A DNA stretch of 64,000 nt from Isoetes taiwanensis (GCA_021234155.1 JAJEKV010000100.1:93088-157087); one strand, 5' to 3'; positions 1 through 12,344 are shown, counted from the first letter of the stretch. Numbers and translations: made by a program. Notes: generated from the sequence alone by a model not told the origin.

Positions 1-1160
1 AATGTAGTTAGTGTTGCGTTTCATTTGCTATACTTGAAGCTTTAAGTGAAACAAACAGATCGAAGGGTCTGATTTATATTGTGTGCAGCTATGATGTCTA
101 TGTGAAGTTGCTAAGCATATTATTTGCAGATTGATGTAACTCTGTTATTATGTTGTTAATGTTTGCTGCTTCATCATCAACAAACAGTTATTTGAAGTCA
201 AATTTTGGACTTCTATTGTACCGTTCTTTTTTCTTGAATAAAAAAAATATTCCTGCTCTGGTTTGGAAATATCAGATTGGATGTGTATTTATATTATCAC
301 TGTTTTGATTTGGAAGGGCTGATTACCTTCTGAACCATCAATGGCAAATTGCTGTCAAGTTCTTAAAAATTATATCTGGTACAAATTCAAGTACTTTTGT
401 TTACTCAAAAAATCCCAGCAAATCCCCATGCCTCACAAAGGTTGCTTCGACATGCATCATTGCACGCAGTGGTGCTTCCTCAGCCCAAGCTAGAATCGTA
501 TCCTGTTAGAATTGCTAGTTAATACTGTGAACTTATTAACTACCTATCTGTTACATTAGCCTGAAAATCTAGCTCCATTTCTTTAGCCATAATTCCGTGA
601 TCATCACTTGAATATGGTCTACATAAGTTTCATATGGTCACATTGTTTTACATCACATAAGTTTCTACATATGGTCACATAAGTTTCTACATCACTTGCA
701 TATGGTCACATTGTTTCTTTTAACTTCATAACTGTGTTATGGGTTTAGGGTTAATTAGAACACATTAGAACTATTTATGATTCCATAGTTTTAAATGCCT
801 ATTGGAATTTGCCTTTTGGCACTAGTTAGAGTATCTTATGACCAAATGCACTAGTTTAAGGCATCTTCAAATGCATCCATAGTTTAAGTACCACAATGTG
901 CCTCTTGGAATTGAAATTTGAGATGGATGGTGATATAGCTCGCCTCAAGGAGCTGAGGGTGCCGAGGGTGCCGAATATGGTCTACGTAACTTGAATATAT
1001 TGAAATCATCACTTGTCTACATTGTTTCTTTTAATTTCATAAGTGGGTTATGGGTTTAGGGTTATTTAGAACACATTAGGACTATTGATGCTTCCATAGT
1101 TTTAACTGCACTAGTTTAAGACATCTTTAAAGTTTAAATGCATCCATAGTTTCCATACGA
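1..1160. repeat. AT-rich non-coding DNA with an imperfect direct repeat
   Basis: No convincing coding sequence is seen. About 600-890 and 1005-1160 are imperfect copies of one another. Both run through 'cattgtttcttttaa', 'gttatgggtttagggtta', 'agaacacatta', 'ccatagtttt' and 'gcactagtttaag' in the same order. Short internal repeats of 'atatggtcacat' and 'cataagtttctacat' also occur around 600-720. The repeat lies just downstream of the minus-strand transposase-like gene and may be the tail of that element. Confidence 0.5.
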
Positions 1161-1182
1161 GCACCATAAATATCGGACGCCG

Positions 1183-3565
1183 TCATATTATAGCCACGTG
1201 TATTTCAGATCTGCGCAACTCGTATTCATCAGCTATAGCCTTGCTTGGCTCAACAACTACGAGCTCCCAATCATCTACATATTCCTTGTTCAGGCACTTC
1301 TCCCATTGTGAATCAAGGCAATATGCACAGAAACAAGATAAACGCCTTATATGCAATTGCGTAGGAGATGCTAAGTTAAATGAATGCACAGAATGAATGT
1401 TCCTCGTGTCCTCCACAGTCTCAGCACCCCATGCATTCTTTCTATCCACATTTAGCACTTCCCAATATGACCTTCTTACTGGTTTCTTGTTCACACTTGA
1501 AGATGGAGCAACAGCTGTGAAATTCTCCCTGGCTATATTCACAATATCAGCAACACATTCTACTTTTATAGACTGTGATCTCTTCATCATCTCCCTTAGC
1601 CACCGTTTCAACTCTGCAGCCTTCCCATCATGCTCCCCTTTGCCGTGATTGGAGCCGAAAAAATTCCACATCATTTCAATGAGTGTCTCATGCGAATACC
1701 TTCCTACAAAATAGAATGGCCGGGCAGCTTTGAATTGGGATGCAGCTCCATCTGAAAATACCCAATGCTTTTTTGGATGTATGCCCTGTTCTTTCATGAA
1801 TTTGTGATGCATCATAAATGCATGCTGGACGAATAGTGTGTCATGTTTTGTATCATCAGATATATAGTAATGAGTGTCCTTGATGACGTCATCTGATGAA
1901 GGCTCCAAATAGTATGTGATTTGTACAAGAATGGTGACCTGTTTGCTTGTCCAGTACGCAGATTGAACTTGATCCTGCATCTGAATTGTGAAGTTCACTG
2001 CAAAGTCTACTACAGATACAATAACCCCAAAAGGGAGGTTGTCTAACATATTCCTAAACTACATCGCTTGCCATTTGTGCCTAAAGCTGTGCACTGAAAA
2101 CTTTGCCAATCTGTCAATCAATGTGTGCATAAGATCTTTTGGTTTTGTTTTCCTCCACAGACGCTGGAGTACGTTTTTGGGTTTCCCCCACTTATCCTTA
2201 CCTCCTTCCTCATAATCCCAGTACTCCCAACTCACAAATCCTTCTTCGGACAACTCTAGAGGACACAAAGGTAGCCGAGACACACCACACTGCTCACAAT
2301 CTCCATAAATGCAATTTTTCTTGTGGAATTCTTGATTTTCTTCTTTAGGACTTTGCGGGTGCTGCTCTTTGAATTTAATGAACATCTCTGACTGCAAAAC
2401 ATAATCAAGAAATATGTGAGTAACATGTCAAATAACAAGTACACATGAACATGTAACTCTACTCTAACTGCAACTATAAACTGCCACTGTAACCCACTAT
2501 GACAACAGAAACACAAACTACAAACATACAACCTACAACTAATGGTCATAACTGCAACACCAACTGTAACTGCAACAAACATAATCACAAACTGCAACCA
2601 CTGACATAACTCGAACACTTGCTGAAACACTAACTGTAGTCTAACTATTTAACATGCTCTCTGCAACACAAACTGAAACTATGTAATGGAGCTCAAACAC
2701 TAACTGCAACACCAACTGCAGACTAACAATCTAAGTTGAATCTCAGCCACCAACTGTAGCAGCTCGAAATGTTTAAGTTGCATATTAAGAACTGTACTTC
2801 AAACCTTAGCTGCAACACCAACTACATCTATATAAGCTGCAACAACAACTATATCTACAAATGATGCACATATCACCAAAAAAATCAACAAAAGATAATT
2901 TGCACCTGAATATCCTCCAGATAATGTGTAGCATGTTCCTCCTTCACATTTCTTTCCAGTCTTCTGAACTTCACATCCTTTGCATTAGGGGAAACTCTTG
3001 TATTTGTGTCCCAAAAACTTTGAACCAGCTCAATGACATATTTGTCAATTGAATCAAACCTCTGTGACCTTACCCATCCTTCCTTATTAAACTCCACTTC
3101 TTTACGTTTTTCCTTGGCTGCTGCAATACATCTAGGATGGACTCCCAAAACTTTTTCCAAACTTCTCTTGCTAATACCTTGATTTAAACTCTCCTTCCCA
3201 ATAGACTTGGCAAGTACACCTCTTCTTGCAGCCATAGAATCTAAACTACTAGATCCTTTTATAGTCTGAATAGATTCTCGAATGTTCTCAGCAGTGACAT
3301 CCTTCATTTCTTTGTGCTTCAAGAAATCATTTAGCACTTCCCTTTTCTCTTCCAAATCCATTTGACAAACTTGCCTTTTGAATGAGAACACTAGATTAGA
3401 CACAATCTTTTGTTTACTCACTTGATTGGCAGAAGCTTTGGACTCCTGCATCAAAGCATTCTTCTCTTCTTTTTTTCTCTTTCTTTGTTTCCTCTTCTTT
3501 AGAGTCTCCTGCTCTCTTGTCCTCTTCCTCTTTCCCATAAAGTTTCTTTGCTCCACTTCTTCCAT
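1183..3565 (-). pseudogene. Transposase-like element gene, two exons, one in-frame stop
   Basis: Read on the minus strand as exon 1 (3565-2906) and exon 2 (2391-1183), joined in phase 0. The donor CAG|gtgcaa and acceptor ttttgcag| are canonical. The spliced frame would encode about 622 residues, but TAG at 2059-2061 (near residue 331) interrupts it; the frame is open on both sides. The N-terminus is Lys/Arg-rich and nuclear-like. The middle carries SPNAKDVKFRRL, then HYLEDIQ across the intron and FIKFKEQHP. The second half carries FSDGAASQFKAARPFYFVGR and NFFGSNHGKGEHDG, and the C-terminus has CFCAYCL. From memory, this order matches a widespread family of uncharacterised transposase-like proteins in animals and some plants, in which an acidic SDG and an HGKxxxDG block recur. 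I cannot attach a superfamily name. The first ATG (3565) is used; an acceptor-like 'attatag' just upstream suggests a 5'UTR intron. Confidence 0.72.
2392..2905 (-). other. Intron of the transposase-like gene, rich in AACTGCAAC repeats
   Basis: A 514-bp GT-AG intron. On the plus strand it is packed with variants of 'aactgcaacaccaactgcaac'. The same repetitive vocabulary recurs at about 8290-8870 inside the neighbouring element gene, so it is probably element-specific rather than a random microsatellite. Confidence 0.6.
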
Positions 3566-3599
3566 CTTGATTGCTCGCAAACGCCACCTTCGCACCTAT

Positions 3600-4705
3600 A
3601 ATAGTCCCTGCTTACAAAATTAACGAGACGTAAGAAAGTATCATATAGAAAAGGAATTACATATCGTAATACTTTAAGTCTTCAATATGCCAAAAAAAAA
3701 AAAAAAATCAGAATGCACCACATTTTTCCAAGATAACATGTATTTAGAAGCCATGCTAAAGCATTTGCGGCATAAGCTTGCATAAAATTCAGCCCTTATT
3801 CTTTCCTATAGATGCATCACTACACCTATAGCTAGCATAAAATTCTGCCATCAGTTCTCCTGTAAGAGCTTCATGCACCACCTTTTATTAACAAACCTGT
3901 ATTTACAAAAGTCAGGGGGAAACATTGCACTAATCCTGGCCACCAAATTGCTGCTATAAACAAAATAACATACTAAAATTTATAATGCTTCTAGAACAAA
4001 CAAGTTTATACCATTCTTGAATCAGTACAAGATATAACAGAATGATCACTAATTGTGGCTCTTGAATGCATGTCGGATATATGATGATTACAAGAAGGAA
4101 ATCAAATCTACATGCAAATCAAACACAAAACAAAGAGAGCACTACAATCAATTTTAATTGCTAGAATGAGAATAATCTTGGATTAAAAGCAAACTTTGAA
4201 TGGCAACATACCCAAATTTTAGTCTTCAAACGAAATTTCAAGAGGCCTTACAATCTTGAAATTCGAATTTGATCTTCTGCAAATAATAAGAGACCCGAAA
4301 AAATTTAAGGAAACCAAAGGTACATGCAAATAAAAAACAAAGCAAAGTCATGTCTATTGAAATCAAATTACAATGAAAGAAATCTTGGATTCAAAGCAAA
4401 GCAACAGACTCGAAATTTTGTCTTCGAAAGAAAGTATGCAAAAAGGCTCTACATTCTAAGGCCAAATTTGATCTTCTGTTAGACCCAAATCTGAGAAGAA
4501 AGTCCATACATTCTTCTTGATCAGTGATCAGTGATCGTGCACCGAAAATTCTCCCCCAAATTTTGAATTCTCTTGGGCGGGGTGGTGGTTGAAGCAAGAC
4601 ACGAAAATAGGTAAATGTCTAACTACCTTTCGAACTAATTTTCAAACTAATTAGGGGGGACAGGGGGACAACTAAAATAAGACACTATAGTGTGCTTTAA
4701 CCCTG
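3600..4705. other. 5' leader/terminal region of the first element
   Basis: No supported coding sequence. The stretch holds partial local duplications: 'cgaaatttcaagaggc...aaatttgatcttctg' near 4230-4280 recurs in altered form near 4410-4480. It ends at 4683-4692 in the perfect palindrome CACTATAGTG, followed by 'tgctttaaccc'. A similar end ('gacactataccatgctttaaccc') occurs near 10352-10374 behind the second element gene. This is probably promoter/leader and terminus of the minus-strand element. Confidence 0.45.
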
Positions 4706-4714
4706 TATGCTTGC

Positions 4715-5146
4715 ATGTGCTTGGGTTCTGAGGCAAGGACATTAATGGCCTTGATTGGACCTTTACAACCTTTTCTATATAGTGCCATTTTTCGTCTTCC
4801 ACTCACTTCCGACTTCCAGTTCCTTGTTCTTCCCAGTGAGATCACTCAGTCCTCCAATTTCTTCCAGAGGGACATGACCAAGATCAAGAACACGGCCAGG
4901 AAGGCCGAGGAATTATCCTCCCCGGAATCCTCCACTTCCAGCAATGCGGGCATGCAAATGACCTTTGTTGCTAAATTTTCATGCAAAGTGAATCGAGTCA
5001 TTGAGCAAGGAGCTAAAGTTTCTAAAAGAGTCCAGCAGTGGATTGACCGTGTTTGCCCTCATGAGGAGCGCCTTTTGCAGATGACCATGCAAGCTGATGG
5101 ACTTTATCTTTTTGTGGAGCTGCAGATGCCCCCTCATGATCACTAG
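4715..5146 (+). CDS. Hypothetical ORF, unrecognised
   Basis: An open frame of 143 codons. A more plausible start is the internal ATG at about 4875 (MTKIKNTARKAEEL), giving roughly 90 residues. That protein has a basic start, a Ser-rich stretch, and a segment with the look of a small helical protein (FSCKVNRVIEQGAKVSKRVQ). I do not recognise the family and see no Cys/His cluster or membrane segment. It sits between two element genes on the opposite strand. It could be a chance ORF or a last exon, and confidence that it is expressed is low. Confidence 0.25.
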   Translation: MCLGSEARTLMALIGPLQPFLYSAIFRLPLTSDFQFLVLPSEITQSSNFFQRDMTKIKNTARKAEELSSPESSTSSNAGMQMTFVAKFSCKVNRVIEQGAKVSKRVQQWIDRVCPHEERLLQMTMQADGLYLFVELQMPPHDH

Positions 5147-5179
5147 ATACTGTCTTTTTACTTACTTATCCAAAGTGAC

Positions 5180-5405
5180 TTAGAGCTTGCTTTTTTGATT
5201 TACTTAAGTATCGGCAACCGAGCTTGATTTTTTTTGTAAAGCATCCACCGATGGTTTTCCTTCTATGTAATATATGAGAAACTTTGTGTAATTTGAGCTT
5301 GCTTTTTAACGTAACAGACAACCACATGATGGTTTTTCCTTAATATATGATGAAACTTTGTGTAATTTCTTTTGTCGAAGCGTGTAATTTCTTTTGTCCG
5401 GATCT
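5180..5405 (+). repeat. Local duplication of about 105 bp
   Basis: 5185-5295 and 5296-5400 are diverged tandem copies. Both contain 'gagcttgcttttt', a 'caaccg'/'caaccac' core, 'gatggttttcc' and 'atatatga(t)gaaactttgtgtaattt'. The block lies just after the hypothetical ORF and no coding role is seen. Confidence 0.6.
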
Positions 5406-5868
5406 ATTAATGTATTTACTTTGTGAATCATCTTTTACGCAAGTCCTACTTATCTTGTCAAAGGAAATACACAAAACCAAACTAGTTACAACTAATGCAC
5501 TTCCAAACCAGGCTTGCGTAGGCAATGTTGAACCGGTTCCCAAACCGAGCTACAACCAAACCGGAAGCAATGTTGCGGTGGTTCCCATTGCTCTGATAAA
5601 TCGAAGTCTTTCCATTGCTTCTGATAATATGTTTATTGACCTCTTTGAAACAACTATTTGCTACTTAATCTTGAAACAAGTATTAAGTAGCACACTATGA
5701 ATAAGTAACAAGTATTTTAGGCTTATTGCACACTATGATTGTGCTCATATCAATGGACAAACAAACACATCTATTTGGTACAAAAAGTGGATACATTATT
5801 TCTAAATGCAGTTCAAAAAGTACATCAATTTAGATTATCAAGATGGCAACAACATGATCTTTGATCAA

Positions 5869-8800
5869 TCACCAACCATAATCAAATTTCATTATCCAAA
5901 ATGTTAAATGCAAACGGCATCGGTACATCAAAGAGTACTTAAATTTTTTCAGGATATCCATTGCTTGCTTAGAATCTTTATCCAACAGATTGGATAGTTT
6001 CTTCTCAAGCACGTAGTCTTTCAGATTCTCAACTTCCAATAGCCCCGCAAGGAAAGTTTTCAAATGTTCGAAGTGAAAATTACCTTCACGGCGAGATGGT
6101 TGATAACCGTTTGGGGTCACCTTTTGTGCCCGCGACTATTCTTGTAGCAGCGGTATAACATGTCATCAATTAAAAGCGTGTGTTGTGTTCAGCCCATGTT
6201 CCCTTGTATCTAGAGTTGTGGTAGACCTTGTTGAGATCTTTCGCAGAATAGGCTTTTGCTCACTTTAAATGATGTGTTTGTGCACACATCGAGTACCAAG
6301 TAAATAGCAACTTGTCTCTAAGACTCTTTGGAAAGGTATGCTTGAGATTAAATTTGCAGCCACACTTCGTCAATGTTGTCCGGATAGCAACCCCGAAGTG
6401 CTCCACGCACCATTCCAAAACTCCAATGCTCTTGGGACTTAAAACCAATATCTTTGTGAGATTGAGATGCTTTGCCCCTCGCACCATCTTGAAGGTCTGG
6501 CGGGCAATAGTTCCCCTTTCTCAAACGAGCTTGCACAAAACTCCTTCAAGATCAAAAATTAAAAGCTTCATAGGCGGTTTAAGCCACTTATTGATTAAGA
6601 ACATAGAGGGATCGCTATGTATGTCACCGCCATACGTTTACTATTCTTTATAGTAGCCACCTGCTCTCTTGTACTTCCTGTAGAATTTAAATGTTAAAAA
6701 CACGTACTAAGTGGAAGTTAAGAGATGGAATTGCTAAGTTACCAGGTGAATATGACTCCTCTGATCTCAAGGATTGACTTATTTGTTTGGGCCGTCTATA
6801 CTGCTCCTTCAACGCACAATTCTTTTTCACAGTGGTACTCAACATTCTTCTTCTCAAATTGGCTTAAGGCCCGGTTAGTCCCTCTTTTCTCCTTACATGG
6901 ACTGTGATCAACTTTGCTTTTCATACTAGGTGATGATGCAGTATCACTTAGTTCTTGTCCATGATATGGCCTCTCCGGCACATGTTCTTTATCTGCAAAC
7001 ACTTTAAATATTGTAAGGACTAAGAATTCACTTATTGACCTTTCCATTTTTCTATAAGCTACCCGGTGGAAGTGACATTGTGGCCAAATCTTACGTCTCT
7101 TCAAGATAAATGTCATTCTCAACTTCAAAACATGCTTCACTCTTAATATCGGCTAAAACTTCTTTAACCACGACATGCGGATCAAGACTGCAGTAACAAT
7201 TTCATAACACGCACTCTATTGTCATAACACGCATGTCATTTTAAACATGCATATAACCTCAACTCATACAAAGAGTACATTACCTTCTTTGACATTATTT
7301 TCATTAATGACTAACGCCCGTTTTTTGTGTTCTTCTTCAGCGATCAAAGGCTCTCAAGCGTCTTAGCGGAACTTGTTTTCCTTGGCAGAGGACATGGATG
7401 TTGGAGTAAAGGCGACCATTGCAAATCCTCCATTCCTTTTACGCTCCACATGCATAAACATTCCTCAATATAAGGTATGATCATTTCAAACTTATCATAA
7501 ATGTACAACCAACCATCACAAGACTCTATCATTGTGTTCATTTGCACTCTTTTTCGTCCGTTCAGACCAAGTAGAGATATCCATGTCATTGATATCTTGT
7601 GCTCACAATGGATCTCGCAGCATTCTTCCGATACACTACACACAGAGACATACATGGTTAAATAGTTAAAAGAAAATGAGGCAAAAGAGTGATAATGTTC
7701 AACTACCTAAAATGCACAAGACAACAAGGGAGATGATACGCATGCATGCATTCTGCAACAATGGTAGGTAGAAGCATGCCATTTGTTTTCAATGATCTGT
7801 GACAAAATGGGCACGCTTCGTTCAATTGAATACTATCCTTCGTATTACTCATAACTATTGCTCCCTGTGGCAGCGGAGGATCCAAATCAAATGACTGACT
7901 CACATTTTGTCTAGCAAGTAACATTCTTTCAAGATTTCATCTTTTTCAGCTCATCCAATGTGCCATCCCTAGAAATTTCTGAAAGTAACAGGTCGTTACT
8001 TGCATCCTTTATGACAGGTGTAATCTCAGCAAGTTCTTTTTTTTACGTAGGTCAATGGCGGACCTCAATGCCAACCCTTGCTATAGTGGGTAAGGTTGCA
8101 ATTAATGCTTCATATATCGCCAATGTCACCCTCCAAGTGTGCTTGTTTCTTGCCAAGGCCTTTGATTTTGTCGGTTAAGTCATTGCTTTTGTCATTCATT
8201 GCCCGGCTTTCCAATGCCAATCTGCTAATCTTATCTTCTATCCCTGAAATCCATTTTTTCAACCCTGTTGACATTGCTGTAACATGCATCTGATTAGACA
8301 AAATTGTATATACAAACTGCAACAACACATGAGCATTGTTTGAGTTCAAACTGCAACTAATAGCTAACTAAAACTAAAAACAAACTGAAACTACCACCAA
8401 CTGCAACTACTACCAACAAAAACATTCGAATCGTGAACTACATTCAGAATCGCCATTCGAACTATAACTCCCAGATAGTTGCAACTTTCAAACCGGAAAC
8501 GGTGACTACACCAAGAATCGACATTCGAATCAGTAACTCAAAGTAGTTTCAACTCGAACTGCAACTGCCAAAGTTGCAAATTGAACACCAATCTAGAACT
8601 CCACCAGTTCTAAGCGCCCATTGCAACTATTGCGCATATAAACAACTTCTAACACTAACTAAAAATAAGACTGCACTAACTAAAACTAACACTGCCACTC
8701 AAATGTCAAATGTAACTAACATGAACACGAGCTCAGAATAAACAACAGAAATTTAAACATATGCAAACGACACAAACACAAACTATGAACTATGGCAAAC

Positions 8801-9328
8801 TGCCAACTTATCTATTCACTCATCAAACAAGAAAGATACATCTAAATTACCTCGTGGATTGTTGCTGGAAGTTGCTCTCTACTTAGTGTTAGATGTTACA
8901 TAGGAGCTGGGTGCTCTTGGAGACGATATGACTTTAGGTACGTCATTCTCCTCCTCTTCATCAATTGTAACGACATCTTCAGCACTATGACTCATTCTTT
9001 TAGTTCTTGAGGCTGAAGATGCATGCTCATAAAAGCTAATCCAATCTACCGTCTGCCCATTGCAATGTAACACAAAAGCCATCGCTAAAGCACCTGGAAC
9101 CTGCCCGCCTAAAACTTTATCTCTGTTGAATATTTTCTTGTATAGATCCACGAACTCCTTTTTTCTTTTCTCTTGTAGAAGCTTGTATCGGTAACAAGCT
9201 CTACCCTTCACTTTCTCACCCCACATCTTCCGCATCTCAATGGCATCGACCTTCTTCTCAGATTTATACAAATCCTTATAGGTGATCCCTCTCTCTTTGT
9301 CGGTCACGTTCTGCTTATCTTCTTCCAT
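5869..9328 (-). pseudogene. Decayed element gene: coiled coil, Cys/His finger, FCP1-like HAD domain
   Basis: Pieces in the same order on the minus strand appear to be one broken gene. (1) 9328-8879: acidic/basic N-terminal exon starting MEEDKQNVTDKERG. (2) About 8300-7960: helical, coiled-coil-like segment (KISRLALESRAMNDKSNDL) broken by stops and frameshifts. (3) 7924-7703: finger with CPFCHRSL...CMHAYHLPCC, continuing at about 7640 with EECCEIHCEH. (4) About 6573-5869: an FCP1/NIF-type HAD domain. In part 4 I see KLLIFDLEGVL (HAD motif I position, second Asp replaced by Glu), VLEWCVEHFGVAI, SLRDKLLFTWYS, an IDD-type motif near 6160 and FLAGLLEVENLKDYV. The domain order follows plant FCP1-homology proteins as I remember them. 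Several stops and frameshifts show it is dead. Its 5' end and intron repeats resemble those of the neighbouring transposase-like gene. Confidence 0.55.
8290..8870 (-). other. Probable intron with AACTGCAAC-type repeats
   Basis: Lies between the N-terminal exon and the coiled-coil part of the decayed FCP1-like gene. It has a usable acceptor (ctaatcag|ATGCATG, about 8291) and donor (CACGAG|gtaattt, about 8851). It is dense in 'caaactgcaactaccacc' variants, matching the intron at 2392-2905. Confidence 0.5.
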
Positions 9329-9359
9329 GAACCTAAAAATAAAAAACGAAAAGCACAAT

Positions 9360-10400
9360 TACAAACCACAAACTGACTATAATAATAAAGCAGAAAGACT
9401 TCTTTGGGAAAATGAGTGTTCTAAACTCTTTTATGTCGCATCATTACTGTTTCTTTGATATGTAGCAACTCATTGACTAATATTAGGGCCACAATTTGCT
9501 GCCAAAAATGATACAAATGTAAGCTTTGCAGGCATACAAATGTGCAAAACTTCCTGCAAATGTGCACTTACCTGTTAGCTTCAATAAAAAGCAAAGCCTG
9601 CTAAAGCAAATAACAAGAAACACACAGCCATTTACATATACATGCGTTGAGACTTTAATAATGTTGTAATCAACGATGCTTTCTTTAATAAGAATTCTGT
9701 AAAAAAACAAATTTATTCTAAATGGCAGCCACTTCTTTCATATTGCATGTTTAAATGCAGAATTGAAACAAAGGCTTAAATTTGGTATGCTCAACCTTTG
9801 AAAAGTTTCAATATGAAATTCTTGGCCACAGTTAGATGGCTTTGCTGCTCATATCTAAAATTTATCTTATCTGGGAACCAAAAAATTCTCTCAGGTCTTC
9901 ACAAATCCGACTCCAAAGAGTGGATTTAAAAGGTTCCACCAAAGCTAGAATAAAGGGATGAAGCAAATCGAATGCCAAGGCTAAAGAAAAAATTGTAATA
10001 GTCTATGTTGCATAACCAATCTTACTCAATAACTTCGAATCTTCAAATGGTAGCTTCCCTGTCACCCTGTCAATACATGCAGTGCAAATTCGTCCTTGAA
10101 AAATTCGAAATCCTGTTGTAACTGTTTAATTGATGCCACAATTGCAAGCCCCCAAATCGTGTTCTTGATGGAGGCGTCTGTGTGTGAACATCTGGTTCTG
10201 GAGATGCGGTGGCTAAGCTCTCGGGTGCTTGAAACGAGTTCCCCCCAAAATTTTGTCATTCTCACCATTCGAGTTCTTGGAGCTATTTTTGGACTAAAAT
10301 TCCCACTATTTTGGATCTATTATTTGATGTTGCAAAACTAACATATTGAGACACTATACCATGCTTTAACCCACAATTTTGCACTCAACATGCGCCACAT
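9360..10400. other. Leader/terminal region of the second element
   Basis: No coding sequence supported. The right end (about 10235-10374) resembles the right end of the first element: 'ccccccaaaattttg' then 'cattctc', and finally 'gacactataccatgctttaaccc'. It is consistent with the transcription-start side of the minus-strand FCP1-like gene. Confidence 0.4.
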
Positions 10401-10929
10401 AATATTAATAACAAGCAATTTACATTTCAATGGACAGCAAAAACTGTGTAGCAACTTAGCAAGCTTTCTAGTTCCGAAAAAAATCGTGCACTCAATATGC
10501 TCTGCACTATGTGATTTTTCAATGCCAGTTCAGTTTGTCCTACCAATCTTTGCCCTTTTTGTATTGCCTGCAGGGCAAAGCCTAGGGCTTGAGGGGATAA
10601 CAAAGGAATATATTAAATATGTACCAAATAGAAGGTACAGATTTGGCTAAAAAGCTTAAAAGAGGGTTGAAAATATGGAGGGACTTCCCATGTGAAAGCC
10701 TTAAACCGGTGATGACCTATTGCCGGCGGTGGCCAGCAGGCCCTGCCACAAACAAAAATGCCGACCTCGGCCATTCCACAACGTCAAGGTAAGCAGAAAG
10801 CAGGTTTGGCCATAGTCAAGGTAAGCAGGAGTTCTACCGGAGTCAGCTATCAAGGTAAACTTGGAGTTCTACTGGAGTTGCTGGCTATGGCTATGGCTTG
10901 GCCATGTCATTTAGCATTTCAGTATACCG

Positions 10930-11028
10930 GAATCACCTGCTGCTTCAAATTCTGGGGTGTCAGCAGTGCCTCCGCACTTCACACGTCGGCATTGCTTCCA
11001 CCCCAGAATTTAAAGCAACAGGTGATTC
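10930..11028. repeat. Hairpin: 30-bp inverted repeat, 39-nt loop
   Basis: Arms 10930-10959 and 10999-11028 are complementary at 28 of 30 positions (left arm begins gaatcacctgctgctt). The loop is 'tcagcagtgcctccg...' of 39 nt. It may be the core of a small fold-back element or a small-RNA precursor. There is no protein-coding support here. Confidence 0.7.
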
Positions 11029-11339
11029 TTGCAACGTGAAAAAAGAGTAACAATTGATTCTACTGGGTAAAAAAGCTGGAATGTAGGATGAAATCGATGG
11101 AATGGAGTGTGAAATCGCTGGAACTGCGGGTAAAATCCCTGAATCCGTCGGCGATTTTGAAAACAGCTATATACTCGTGGAAAGAATTTGTGACACATGG
11201 CATGTCGTGATTCGCGAACGCGACAGAATTGTTGGTACATGTTTTTACGTTATGGCTATGGCTTGGAGCCTGCCATGGTTATGGCTTGAAGTTCCACTAT
11301 TTTCTGCCTTCGGCCATGTTCCTCGATTGAAGCTTCACG

Positions 11340-12340
11340 CATAGCTAACTGGTTCTAACAGGTCAGGCAAGAATGCATTACCAATTTTCCATTCGTGATT
11401 AGAATGGTTGCAACGTGGCAAAATATCATTGGTCAAGAAACAAGAATGCACACCAACTTGCCTTGAAGTTTTTGTATATAGGAATTTCCCTGTACTTGCA
11501 ATTCCGCCGCCTTCTTGGTGTAACGTGAAGTTTGGGTATTTTTTTATTTTGACATGGCACTAGCGTGTCTGTCTGATGTGGCGAGATAAAAGACATTCTT
11601 GGACCCATTTTGGTCCCTCTTTCTCTGCGATGTAACTCTGCGACTATGGCATTTTGATGATGCCAAGCCAGAATGATGGCGCTGTCGTGTTAGTCTGTTT
11701 TAAGGTCAGATTAACTAATGTGCGAGTTTTAGAAATATTTTTGTAATGATTTTTGGAAGATTGACTTAAGTTTTCTTGGTTCCTATCTAGAATGATGGCG
11801 ATGATTTGAGATTAGATTTGATCATTTTGGAGTAATTTTTCTGAGACTTCATGCAAGGCCGACACATTTTTCAACTATTCGTGAAATGCCTATGAAAGAT
11901 TGTGAACTAGTGAGCTTTTGTAGTAAATCTCGTGTCTGGAAGTTCGAAATGCCTATCTGTGAAGTTATTTTGGTGCAGCTTAGTCCATTTTTGCTAAGAC
12001 TTCGTCATCTGCAAGCTTTAGTTGGTCTGTTTCTATTCTATTCTATTCTATGCTCCAAGAGTGTTCAATCATGGATTCTATTGTATCTTTCAAGGTATTT
12101 TAAGTTTTTTATTTGAAAGATGCTTTGCTACCTAAATAACTTGTTAATCTTGTTGTTAAACTTCATTTCAAGTTGTTCTTGGTTGGTCTCAAGGTGGAAA
12201 ATGACTGCATGTGATGGTTACACATTTCTTTTCGCATGTACTAGCTTAAGTAGGGTTAATTTTTTAAGATTAACTACTTAATGGCGTCTTCAAGGTGAAT
12301 GGAAGACATGCCAACATTTGAATTCAGTCTCTAGCAGAAT
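11340..12340 (+). other. Non-coding stretch upstream of the Crypton-like gene
   Basis: No protein of support. It contains the microsatellite (TTCTA)4 at about 12034-12055 and T-rich tracts. It could be the leader of the tyrosine-recombinase-like gene that follows on the plus strand. Confidence 0.3.
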
Positions 12341-12344
12341 GCAC

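Noticed and set aside
2139-2630. ORFs overlapping the intron and exon 2 of the transposase-like gene
   Set aside because: They are in other frames or derived from the AACTGCAAC repeats; the spliced minus-strand frame explains the region.
4683-4692. CACTATAGTG palindrome as a CACTA transposon terminus
   Set aside because: CACTA and TAGTG are present, but no matching inverted terminus or 3-bp duplication could be located for either element.
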